Shown piece by piece: positions 13,758 through 26,100 of a stretch of 64,000 bases of DNA. Numbering within the stretch: position 1 is the stretch's first letter; each line of letters begins with the position of its first letter. A model generated the notes under the pieces. It saw only the letters and a program-made list of their open reading frames with translations. It did not search any database and was not told where the DNA came from. Source of the stretch: Ophiodon elongatus (taxonomy: Eukaryota > Chordata > Actinopteri > Perciformes > Hexagrammidae); assembly GCA_016806645.1 (NCBI GenBank), contig JACSYO010000438.1:771501-835500 (forward strand), read 5' to 3'. The translations under genes and the position numbers were made by a program.

Positions 13758-16700
13758 GAATTGAGACTTGGGTTTTTGATTGGATCAAGATATTTGTTGT
13801 TTGTGTACTTCAATTAATTTATACTTTACCTGGGGATGGCAGGGGTCGGGACATTCCTCCAGCTGGTCTCCTGGGCATCTTTGGCCTTGCACCGGGATCT
13901 GACTTGGGGATTGGTCCTGGGATAAAGGTTTCCTCCATTGGGGGTTGGGATTCCATTATATCATTCTCTTGGGCTTCAGATTCTGAAGATTCATTGAAAA
14001 AATTATTCATGAAAATATTATCTATTACTATCTTTCTAAAGAACTGCAGTTTTTCTGTAGTAAAATACGCACCAGATAGTGGACAGGGACTGTGAGCAAT
14101 TGTGTTATTGTCTCCTTGGTCAGGCATCTCCTCAACAGGCTTCTCAAGGACAACCGGCCGAACCTCCCGCACTGTACATGTATATTTGCACCGGCGCAAT
14201 GGATTAACTGTACTCCAGTACCAACGAGAACACCTTAAGAACGAAGAAGTACATTTTAAAATGTGCTTTTCATTCTATGTATCGACATAAGATTTATTTA
14301 TATCATACAATTAAAAAAGAATAAAATGCAACTTACTGAAAACCAACAGGAAACAGTTTTCCTTTACTAGCCGAAAGTTCTGTCAGCACACCCAGTTGGT
14401 CTATCTGTAAGGAACCTGCATAGTGACAATGTGAATACCAATTAGTTAAAGATGAGGTCATACAAGCAAATGTCAAGAAGTGAAAAGGAAACCAGCTAAA
14501 AGATATGCATTTACCAATAATCACGTTGATTAATTCAGGTTCCAGTCCGGTCAAGAATTTTCTGCGAGGGCTGATCCCCTCAAAATCCACATACACCCTG
14601 CGGTTAACTTCAAATTCCTGACCAGTTACCATCTGCAAAACAAAAGGAAAACAAGTGATAATGCAAACCAGAATCAAATTGAAAACCATTAAACTGACAC
14701 AGTCAGAGACAGTTGCTGGAAGAACTGGAAGAGCAGAATTTACCCTGCCACTGATGAGATGCCGGTGTTTGTAGCAATAGACCTTTTTATCCTCCTGGAA
14801 CACACAGTGACGGGAGCGGGCACACATGAAGTGATAGTTGCTTTGACAAGATGTCAGACAACAGCCCACTGTGGCACCCGTCTGGTTGCAGCGTTCACAT
14901 CGCTAAGAGGGGGTTGGGATTGAGGTAATAAAGGAACAGCAATCAATTACAAGAATGCATGTTTGTTTACAATTAGACCTATCAGATTTTTTTAAATCAC
15001 AAATATCAACATCTATTTCGGAGTTTACAAGTCATCAAACTCAGATTCCTTGTAATATTGTATAGGAATGCACATTATTAAACCAACAGGTAAATTAATT
15101 TATAAAGGTAAATTAACAACCAACCATCAAGCGGCCCCTTGTGACAGCACTGTGTACATGTAGTAGAGAGCCATTGTCCTCTTCAAACACCTCAGCTGAC
15201 CACAGAGAGCAGTTGACATGTGCCCACTCATTCTGGCCTAAGTACAGCAACCGGCCTGCGTCCTTTGGAACAGAAAAACAACAACCCTTGAGAAAGCAAA
15301 AAATGCTGTATGTACAGTATTTACAAGCAGTTTACTTGCCAAGTTGGGTATTAACAATGTACTATGTACATGTTTAATGCATTACTTACATTAGGTTTGA
15401 GGTCTCCATATTTTTGGCACAGAGAGCACTGTCTCTCATCATCCTTAGTCCATCCGGTGTCTAAATCAGCTTTTGAAAGGCGGCCCCTTTTCCCTAGATA
15501 AATGCACATAAGTTAAGACATAGAAGGGTGTACAAAAAAAAAAAAAAAAAAAAAGTAAAAAAAAAGAAAGAAAAAGGAGTAGCCAATTCTATTTCCAGCC
15601 CTCCAAGATTGACAGCACTACCTTTGTATTTGAGCCTGACAGCCCTGCTGGTTTTGAAGTAGTTCTGACTTATTGGCTCCCCAGACAATGGAGAAACTGC
15701 TTCTTCCTCCTTTACAAATAAGCTTTGTCCATTGTCGTCCTGCAGGAGCCCCAGCGGAGCCCGAGATGAGAGCTCCTCCCTCTCCTGCCACTGGGCATAA
15801 ACATGCTCCGTTGTAGGTGGATGAACAGCATTGGACAGCATACCCCTATTTAAGAAAGAATTCAACAGTTCAACAGCTAATAAATAGTTTTTTATGACAA
15901 AAAAAAAAAAAAAGCTTTTCTATCTGTGTACAAGTACATCATATACATAATCATGATTAAGGACTATTTCCAAAGTACTCTTTTAAAACATCCTAAAACC
16001 TATTATCATTATTGTCATTATTATTATAACCAGTAAATGAAAACCATTACTCACGTGGGTAATTCTTTGGTACAAGAGTTCCACACCTTTGGGTCTTGGC
16101 TGTTGAACCAATTAAATACTTCCTCGAGGAGCTAAAGACAAAGATCACATAAGTTATTCATAAATACTAACGTTCCTGCATTTTTAAAGCTATTACATAG
16201 CTTCCCGTTGCAGTCTCTCACACTCAGATCCCCAAATAACCAATGTGTTGACAAACAATTCTCAGTAATCTTTGCACTACTTTTTTGGTCATACAGCACC
16301 TTTAAGTAGTAAGAGCGTGCCAGGGCAGTAGGTCTCTGCTCCTCTGGAAGATCCTCCTCTTGCTCAAGCCTCTTTCGCACAACCTGAACCACATCTTCAT
16401 GGAACATTTTCTATAAAAAAAAAAAAAAAATCTTAGAAAAAATGGATTTGCTGAGGTGCAATTTTGGTGCCATAGTCAAAGCATATTGGCATTTTTGGTT
16501 TTCTTCCCTAAACGGATTTCTCAATTCTTACTAAAAATTTAAAATTTAATAGCAATGAAGCCCAATAAAATTAAGACCATTTTTCCACATCACTAAAGTA
16601 CTTAAGTGTTTCGACACTGAATAAGTGCTGTGTACTCACCAACGTAGTATAAAGGCCTTTGTCAAACTTCTTGCCAACAGCTCGGAGGTCACAGGCTGGC

Positions 16701-19700
16701 TGTCCTTCTACTCCACTGTCGGGATCAACCAACTTCTCACACTGCAGGAGAAACCAAAGCATATTTGACACACTGTATTTTACAGGTTTAAGTGCTGCAT
16801 CAGCACCATAACAAAACACACACTTAAAACACATCATGTGACTGTCTTACTGTTATGTTATGTTTGATTCAAAGAAAAAGAAAGCCTAGTCTCCTACCTG
16901 TGAGCAGGCAACAAGGTGCTGGGTAAGGGTGGAGGAGAGCAAGCAAGCCAGCACCTTTTCCACCCCAGACCTGAGCTCAATATAGAGCAGCTCTCTCCAA
17001 GCACTGGGCTGGGTCACACTGCATGGCCGACATGAGTACACGACACTCTCTGGCAAGCTGGACAGGATCTCATACAGCTCATCTGAAATGATTTTACAGG
17101 ACACAGGAATGTATCAGTGGAGGTTTAGTGAAATGCATTTCTAACCAAAATATGTTCACATACCTACAGCATTTATTTTTACTAGATCATGTGCACCTAC
17201 TGCATGTGTGGGAAGCAGGGCATTGTATGAACGCTCAGCAAATATTAGGTTATGACAAGTTATACAAGTATTATATATCCCCTTCTTAAGCTTTTTTTCT
17301 TCCTGCTCACTTCATTCCTTTTTATCCTGGTGTCCTTTGTTTTGTTATGCAAAACCTCAGAACAAAGGTTTCACAGTGTAATCCTTATCAAGTTTGACAT
17401 GGCTTCACCCGTGTTAATGAGATCAGCTTTGATGCCATCTCTTAGGGTACTTTCATCCTCAAAAGGATAAAGAATCAAAATCACCTGTTAGATCCTCACA
17501 CTTGGCATGTACCCAGTGGTTACAGGTGCCACACTGCATCATCTGACTGTCATAGTCATTGTCCTCATAGCACTTGAAGCAGATTGGACAGTAGTTACCT
17601 TATGAGACAAAAGACACATTCAGAGGAGATTAGCCTCAACATAGATCAGTAATGTTGGTCGATAATGTTGGACAGATCATACATCAAGTCTCTCCTCACC
17701 CAGTTCATTGAGTTTTGAACAGTCTGGACAGAGTCCTTTGTCATGGTTCCAGTCAGTGTCCCAACTCTTCCCCGGTGTGACGCCACAACTCTTACACCTG
17801 ATGCACGTCATACAAACCTGCGGAGAGACCAGCAATCAATTAATTCCAACATCAGCATGCTTATATTGAACGTACATGACTTTGTGTTTTCTAAGAAATA
17901 TGAAACCTACCCAAGCTTTCCTCTTCTTGTTTTGTTTTGGATAGTTGGGTCCAAGACAGGAAGTATGATAGCAGTTCTGGCATCTTTCACACTCCAACAA
18001 CGGCTGAGTGAGACAGGAAAATGTAATGCTTACTGACAGAACTACATCAATACTGAGAAGTAAAACACGTCAAAATAGCTGGCAGTACCTTTGACTGCTT
18101 GTCTTTCCTGCCGCACACGTGGCAAAACTTGCAGCGACGACAGCACCAGTTTTCCTTGTTCTCCTCAGAGGGACGGTCCGCTGGATCAAGGCAAAACTGG
18201 TGGAAGGGCTCACAGCATACTTGGCAATACAGCATCTGCGATAAGAAATTCACAAAAACATTTATGAATTTCAAGATTTGACCTAAAATTAAAAAAAGAA
18301 CTCATTATGATGAGATTCATGTTTTTTGTGGCTCTGCATCATTTGGTGTTATGTTTTACACCAGCACAACTGTAAAAACCCTCGTCAGTCACGAGCTTTA
18401 CAGAAATTAAAGAAGGGCAAAGAAACAGATCAACTATTTCCATAAAAATAGAGCAAATGTATTAAGCAGTTACCTCATGTTGCCCTTTACTGGCACAAAG
18501 GAAGCAGACACATGGTGGCAAGGGCGGTGCAGAGGTCAATATACTTAAACCACCCATATTCCAGACGTTGTCCAAAGTACAGTCCTCCTGAAAACAAAAA
18601 CATTGTGAACACGACACAATTACAGCTGGGAAAAGACTGCTTACAGCAGAATAATATGGCTACTGACTAATATACTGTATGTTGTTTCTGTGTGGTGACT
18701 ATGTGAGGATTGGGTTTACATTAAGTTCTGGTGTGAGGTATGATCAAATGTTTTTACACATGATTTTTGTTCATGTTAAAATGTTGTTCAGGGGTTAAAA
18801 TGTGCCACTGACAAAATCCGTAGAAACACATAATTATCAAAAAAACACTGAACTCACAGGGACACAAATAGTAATGTTAAGTGAATTAATGAATTAGTGA
18901 ATTACATCGGCTTTAATTAACTACATGTGTGACTTGACTCAAAACACTTTGGGGTTAAACATGTTAACATATTTGTTTTCTTGAAACGATTTTTTGACTC
19001 CACAGAAAGTTGTTTACATCCAAGTCCTCATAGATCACATAGCTAAAGGCACCCACACATTCTGTGTTCATCATCATGTTAGAAGGGTTTTTATGTTTCA
19101 ATATGTTATGTATGGTAAAAAGTGACTTACCTTGAAGTCAACCCTGATTTTATGAGTAGGTTTGGAAGACTCCGTGTCTCTCTGCTCAAAGCCATGGGCG
19201 AGTGCAGCCAGGACACTGGGGGGAGTCTGCTCCAAAGCACCCTGAGAGACAACCATAACATGAATGTGTTATGGACACACTTAAAGCAAAACATATACTT
19301 GCTTTTCACTAAATATTCTAATGTACTATTTAAGTGATAAGGCAGTATTGCACCTTAATTATATTTCTCACAGTCACCGTTTTTTTCCTTCCTTCCTTCA
19401 CTATGTGATAAAGAGCAACAGAGAGCTATGATGTACTTGTATAACTGACTTTACCTCCAGGTAACATCTCCATTGGCTTGTCTAGGTGATTACTGCAGTG
19501 CAACTACCGTGTTTATGTTCATTCATATTGTTTTGATTGCAGTCATCACAGGGTTTCGAGTGGAGACTGCTTTGCTAGATGTGCGTTACTTAAGAGGTAC
19601 TATGAGTAACTTAACTGGTGATGAAACTGTCTCAATGTAATACTGATGCCTCTATATGACCTACATAAGTAAAGAAGACCATCAAATTTCAGAATGCTTT

Positions 19701-20129
19701 CCCTCAAAACCTTGTTGTCACAAATAGCCCCTGCTTGCATTTGGATTTGGTCTGCTTCTGTTCAAACCGTATGCTTGCACTCAGATATATTGTTGCTTGC
19801 AAAGATTTCTTGCACTTCAAGCACACTGCTTGAAACATCTGCTACTCAGATTTCTCTTCCGCTATTGTTTTTTTGTGTGCAATAACACTGAATGGGACTT
19901 GATCTGCCCAGAGGGATGATGTTTGACATGTTTGATGCGTTTCCTCCTTTGGCAGCCACTTTGCATCCACATGTATTGCAAACTGGATATCAGTTCTCGG
20001 GGACAACCCCCTGGTCATTATTGGAATATCCAAAGGAATTTCACGCTGCTGATTTAAATTTCGGAGGATGGAGATTGGTGATATCAGCTTTGTTTCTCTT
20101 TGACATTTTCTCAACTGCATGCGTGCATG

Positions 20130-20175
<46 letters not shown>

Positions 20176-23100
20176 TGTGTGTATTTGTGTGTGTGTGTGT
20201 ATATGTGTGTGTGGTACGCAAGGACAAGCAGTCGAGGAGGAAATGAGATGTGCACACGCAGGTGAGATTCTCCGTCAGGTTGCATCGTTTTTGAATGCCG
20301 CAGGTAAGCAAATGGACATGGTACGGGAACTGTCGATTTTCCGACCAAGGTTTACTGTGAAGCGGTATACCGCTGCAGCCGGGGAGCAAATCAAACACAA
20401 AATTGCCCCAAATACAAATGGTGTAGTCCAACCAGGGCATTAGCGCTAGTCAAACTCAGAATTACCCACCTTCTCAGGTTTACGTCGAGCAGGTGGTACG
20501 CGGTGTGAGCTGGACTTTCGATGCCTGACTTCTTCATCTGAAATGTCTCCAAGGAATCCATCCAGTGACACAAAGTCTGTAGAAGGCAGGAAAAACAAAA
20601 TATATTATTAAGAGGCACATCAGAGGGCTTGATACTCTCACTAGGGAAAACAATATTTTAAAAGTTCAAGAAATGCTTTAAACGCATTATATTTAAGAAG
20701 ATATCTATTAATAGTGGTGTTGAAAAAAAAAAAAAAAAAAAAAAAAAATCATCTAGATTATGAATGAAGCATCCGTGTTGTCTAGTTTCTGAATGTTAAT
20801 TTACCTTGACTGAAACGGGATCCAGTGCCCCTTCTCCTGGCTGGTGAGGCAGAGCTAGAGACAGCTTTGTCATCTAGATCGGAGTCGTAGTCCACCAGGT
20901 CAAAGTAGACGCGGGGTTTCACAACGCGCTTGGGCTGCTTCCTTACTGATGGACTGTGGTCGTCGCCCTGGAGACCAGGCGGTGAATCCGCACCACCCTC
21001 GTTCCCTTCATCATTACTCGAATGTCCCCCGCTGAAAGAGGATCGCCGTCGCTTGGAGGCACCTTGAAAAAAAAAAAAAAAGAGGCGGCATGTAGTTGAC
21101 ACACTGAATGCTGTGGACGTATAACAGCAACATGAAGCTTGCGCGCTCAAGTGAAAACTTACCTTTCGGTGCTGTTCTTCCACTTAGTCTGCGTGCTTTT
21201 CTCTCTTCAATTTGATCACATCTCTTATACCTTGTGGAAAGAAAAAAATATTTTCAATTATATTTTTGAAATACTGATGGGAGTACAACTAAGAATTAAA
21301 TACAGGTCAACTTACACACAACACTGTCGTTTGGTATTGGGACCACCGAACTTGGGTTTGTCGAGGCAGTTCATGCACTTGCCACAGTCGTCCTCGTGGT
21401 TGCAGCCTTTGCATACGCCACACCTCCGGGAGCGATACCCAAACGGCCCGAGTCCTTTCCGTTTCGCAAAATTCGACGGCTTCTTGGCCTTGGTGAACTT
21501 TGGATCTGACAGCCCGGGACTGTCTGATTCAGAGGGAGAACCAATATCTGCAACAACAATAGACAATCATCCATTAGTCAGTTCAGTACTTCACCTTTCA
21601 AGATGCGGATGCAGATCATTTTGTGGCACTCATTTTTGGTTACGACTCAAGCACAGTAACTGATATTTTGTCTTTCAAAAATGTTCTTAAATGATGAGAC
21701 AAGTCTGTCCGTTTACACCTACCTTTAGGGATGGCTGAAGGGGAAATGCCAGTCCTTTCATGCAGAGGCAAGGCGCTAAGTCTGGGAATGTCATCTGGTA
21801 CCAAGGCTCGAGGCTGCCCCAGCACCACGGATGCAGCGCGACACACATGCTTGATACGTGGACCACCTGCTCTACGGAACTCCTGGCACAGCGGGGAGAT
21901 CACCTGCGGCTGGAAAAACATAAATATAAAAATTAAGATTGAGATAGAGGCACTGATGTTAAGAGGTTGGAATTGACATTAAATTGTTTTCAAATGTAAA
22001 TAATTAGTCATAGATTTCTGTAAAGTATACTGAACAGAGCATGTTTGCGTTTGCCAAGTTTGCAACTATAGCATAAGGTTAATTAACAACAATAAAACTG
22101 TAAAACCAGAGAAAGAAATAAGAATTGTAGTTGGATGGATTTCTGCCCCGGGTCTATTGATTTTTTACACTTACTTGTCCTTGAGGTGGTTCTGTCTTGA
22201 CTGAAACATCAGCATCAAGCTGAACCCTCTGCTTCCTCCTTTGTCTTTTTGAGGTCACATCTCGAGATCTGGCACCAGCCGGGCCGGATAACAGCTATAG
22301 GGTTAACAGGAAAAAACATGGCATCAAAACATGCTACAGAAAGCTTAAAAGAGAAAAGAAAAAACAGAATCATTCAAACACTTGGTGAGGTTGTCCTCAT
22401 CTAGAACAGGTGTTAATACATAGACGTTATCTAATAATAAACAATTTAAGTCTACAATGACATCATGTACTGTATGGTGATCATGACCGTACCCCAGAGG
22501 ACTTCAGCTGTTTCTGCTGGTCAATCTTCATGAGCTGGACCTTGGCTTTCCTGAGGAGATTGAACATTCTTTTATTTGCACCAGTGAGGCGCGCTCGTTG
22601 TGAAGCTCCCTTCTCCACAGGTCCAAGATAATCGCCTATACCAGGGCCCGATTTCTGTTCAGGTGGCAGCTCTCCTGTAGAAATAAAGTAATGAATGGCA
22701 ATTTCTGGTCCATTATAAGTAATAAAGCCCATGTTACATCAAATAATCTGATGCTTTTTAAATAACGTTGCTTACCTGAGGGAAGTTGGGCAGTGTCTTT
22801 CCCTGCTAGGCCCTCTTTTTCACCGAGCTGAATCACAAAGGACTTGGAGTTCATAGTCCGAACACACACAGAGACTTTTCTCACCACTCCAGGAGAATCG
22901 AGGTCTTCTATCTTGAGCTTGGATTTGTCCTTCCCTGCGTTTGTATTTCGTTGCCTAAGGCTGATGCTCATGGCCTCATCATCGAGTCCCTCTGCTAAAT
23001 CAACAGGAGGCGGAAGAAGTTTACTCACACTGTCTGTCTCGGTTGGGTTTCTGCTTTTAGGAAGTCCTATGTGTGCCTTCTTAAGCCTTTGATAAATCTT

Positions 23101-26100
23101 GAGCTGAGCCGCTTGTTTATTAAACTTATGGGAACTTTTCTTTTTCGGGGCATCCAGCAGTTCAGTAGATACTTCTGTGGGCTTTTCAAGCGGTGTAGAT
23201 AAATACAGATCCTCACATTTGTCCTCTGAAGTTTTGTCCAGTGTGTACACTTCGTCGCTTGACTCTTCAGGCACATGCCACTTGAAAGTAGAGTTCTTTA
23301 GAAGAGACTTCTTCTTTTCAATTTTGCCACTTATGCCGTCAGAAAATAGGCTGTCAGCTATATCAATGTTGTCATCTAGGTCCTGAGATGAAAACAGGTC
23401 AACATCCAACTGACCTTCACTCAACAGGTCTTCCTCATCAATCGGCAGGATGGGGGACATCGATCTGCCCGTCCCATCATCTCGCCTCTTTCCTGGGCGT
23501 ATTTGCAGACCCAGTTGGAAACCCTTCTTTGGTGAGTTTCTTCGAGGCAATACCGACATTCCAGCATCATCCATAAACCTTTGTGGGGTCTTTATCACTC
23601 GTGAGGATCTGGCACTCACAACAGGCATAATGAAGTGCTTGATGTTTTTCACAAACTTTGATTTGCCAGGTTGGGCATCGACAACATCTGCTTGTCTCTC
23701 ATCGACTAACGTGTCTGTTTCTTCCTGCTTCAAACTATCATTAAGGCCCATTTCCATCAGCTGAGAAATTATTTTAGATGGTGGTTTTGGCCTTCTGGAC
23801 CCAATAAAGTGAAGACCTGAAGGTCTTTTTTTGTGTTTTTTATGAACTCCAACAAGTATGGCGCTTGGGATTGGTGATGCAGCTTCCACAGGGATGGAAA
23901 TGTCACTGTCCTCCTCAAAAATGTTCCGACTTTCAGAAAATTTAAGTGGCGCAAACTTCCCATCTCTGCTCCTGTGCCTGTGTTTCTGACGCTGCCCAAT
24001 CAAAATTGTACGCTTCTTTTTTCCTTTTCTGAGAGATTTCTTTTGTAGGCACAGCATTTTTGGATCACTTGCTTGACTTTCTGCCACCAAAGAATGTTGA
24101 CTATCTATTAACTGAATGTCGGTTTCCTCTTTTACCGGTGGAAATATCTGCTGTTCTTCCACTAACACGGTGTCCTGTTTCACCTCAAGCTGGGTACAAT
24201 CTTTAGTTTCTGATTGACTTACTTCTGGTACTACAACAGACTCTGTGATAGTAGCTTCAACAGTAGCCTCAACAGTAGCCAACTCTGTGCAGGCATCAGT
24301 TTCAGGTGAGACAACAGCCTTCTTGCTTTGAACAGACTTCTTTTTCCCTAGTTTATTATTTCTACATCTTTTAGGTTTGGAAGGCACGGGCAATGGTTTG
24401 GCCTCTTCGATCTGTGGTTCTACCTCATTCTCCACCTTCTGTGGAGGAACTTCAACTGGCACCTGTGAGGGATCGTCAGCCACTTTTGAGGAATCCTCAG
24501 CCACTTTTAAGGAATCCTCGGCCACTTTTGAGGAATCCTCGGCCACTTTTGAGGAATCCTCGGCCACTTTTGAGGAATCCTCGGCCACTTTTGAGGAATC
24601 CTCATCAGGAACTTCAGCAGAGTTTACATTGGTCACCAGTGAAGAGTCCTCAGCCAAATCCTGAAAGGCATTTTTAGGAAGACCATGTGAGCTGGAATCT
24701 TCAGTTGGAACCTGGAAAGCGTCTTCAACGTGCTCCTGCAGCGTTTCTTTATCCTGTGGGCTTGTTCTAAGCCTCCGTTTCTGTGTGGTCACTGGCTTAT
24801 GACCGATAGACTTTGTTTGCAGTGACTCAAAGCTTGGAGTCCTCCGCCTTAGGGTCCTAGTTGGTGTGACCACAGTATCCAGACATGATGATTTGTCCTC
24901 ATTCACTTCACTCAGATCTTTCAGAACATCCTCTACATTTTCAGACACGGGGCTAACTTGCTGAATCAAAAAGGATGGCTTTGAGCTTTTATGTTTGCCA
25001 GGAGAGGAGACCTTTTTGATCTGAAGAGGTGGAACTTTCCCGCAATCCGTTTTAATAATTTCTTGTGGAGGTGTGTCATTTACGTGTTCCACTTCAACTT
25101 CCACCTGTAAAGTGGACTTTTCCTCAAATGACACATCAGCCTTGTTTTGGGAACCCTTCTCATTATTGTCTAAGCCTTTACTCTCTTGTGAGGCTGAGTT
25201 ATCCAGTTTCGATTTTTTATCCACCACCTTCAAACTCTTGTTGAGACTGGTATCACAATATGTGGACTGATCCACTTCACTCACAGTCTTCTCTGTTACT
25301 TTAACAGTCTTCTCTGTTACTTTAACAGTCTTCTCTGTTACTTTAACAGCCTTCTCTGTTACTTTAACAGCCTTCTCTGTTACTTTAACAGCCTTCTCTG
25401 TTACTTTGACAGTGTTTTCAGCACCCTGTGTCGGACTTTCTCTCTTCACTAATGTTAGAGTCCAGACAAATTTTTTTCTCTGCTTTTTCTTTCGAGTTGA
25501 GTTCTTCCCACTGGTCTGTGCATCAAATTTGGGGTTTCTGATCTTCATCAACTTTAAACTTGGGACCCGCATTTCCTCGTTCCTGTCACTGGATTTTTCA
25601 GATAAATGATCAGTCTCTGTGGATGATGTACCGTGGTTTTCTGGCACCGTAGCATCCTTATTCAGCCTCTTGCTTTGCCTTCGTCGGTCACTTCTTGTTG
25701 ATGGTTTGGTCTCCATTGTTTGAGAAACGTCTGGCTTTGACTCCACCAGAGTGGCATCACTGTTGCTCAGACCTTCTGGTTCAGCTGCACTGTCTGATAC
25801 TTTTTTAGTGAGTGGGTTAGTGACTCTATTGCTCCTACGAATTACTTGTTGATTAACCTCAGAACTTTGCTCTGTCACAATGTCCTTATGCTTTAACTTC
25901 TTTGCATTTGTTTTTGGCTGCACAGTGCCGCTCTCCTTTACAGTGTCAAACTGATCGGGTGATTTTCTCTCTTTTGATTTTTGGTCATCAACCACAACTT
26001 TGGGGCTAGTCTGGCAGACATGCTCTGTTTTCTTTGAAGCTGATCTCCCACGCCTTCTTGCGGGTACAGTGCCCCCTCCCTTATTTTCAGTGCCATGTTT

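Noticed and set aside
19842..20443. Open frames on both strands around the GT/CA repeat inside kmt2b intron 10
   Set aside because: They are translations of a dinucleotide microsatellite in an intron, with no recognisable domain.
24479..25408. CRISPR-like array
   Set aside because: The 21-bp repeats are contiguous, have no spacers and are in frame within a coding exon of a vertebrate gene.
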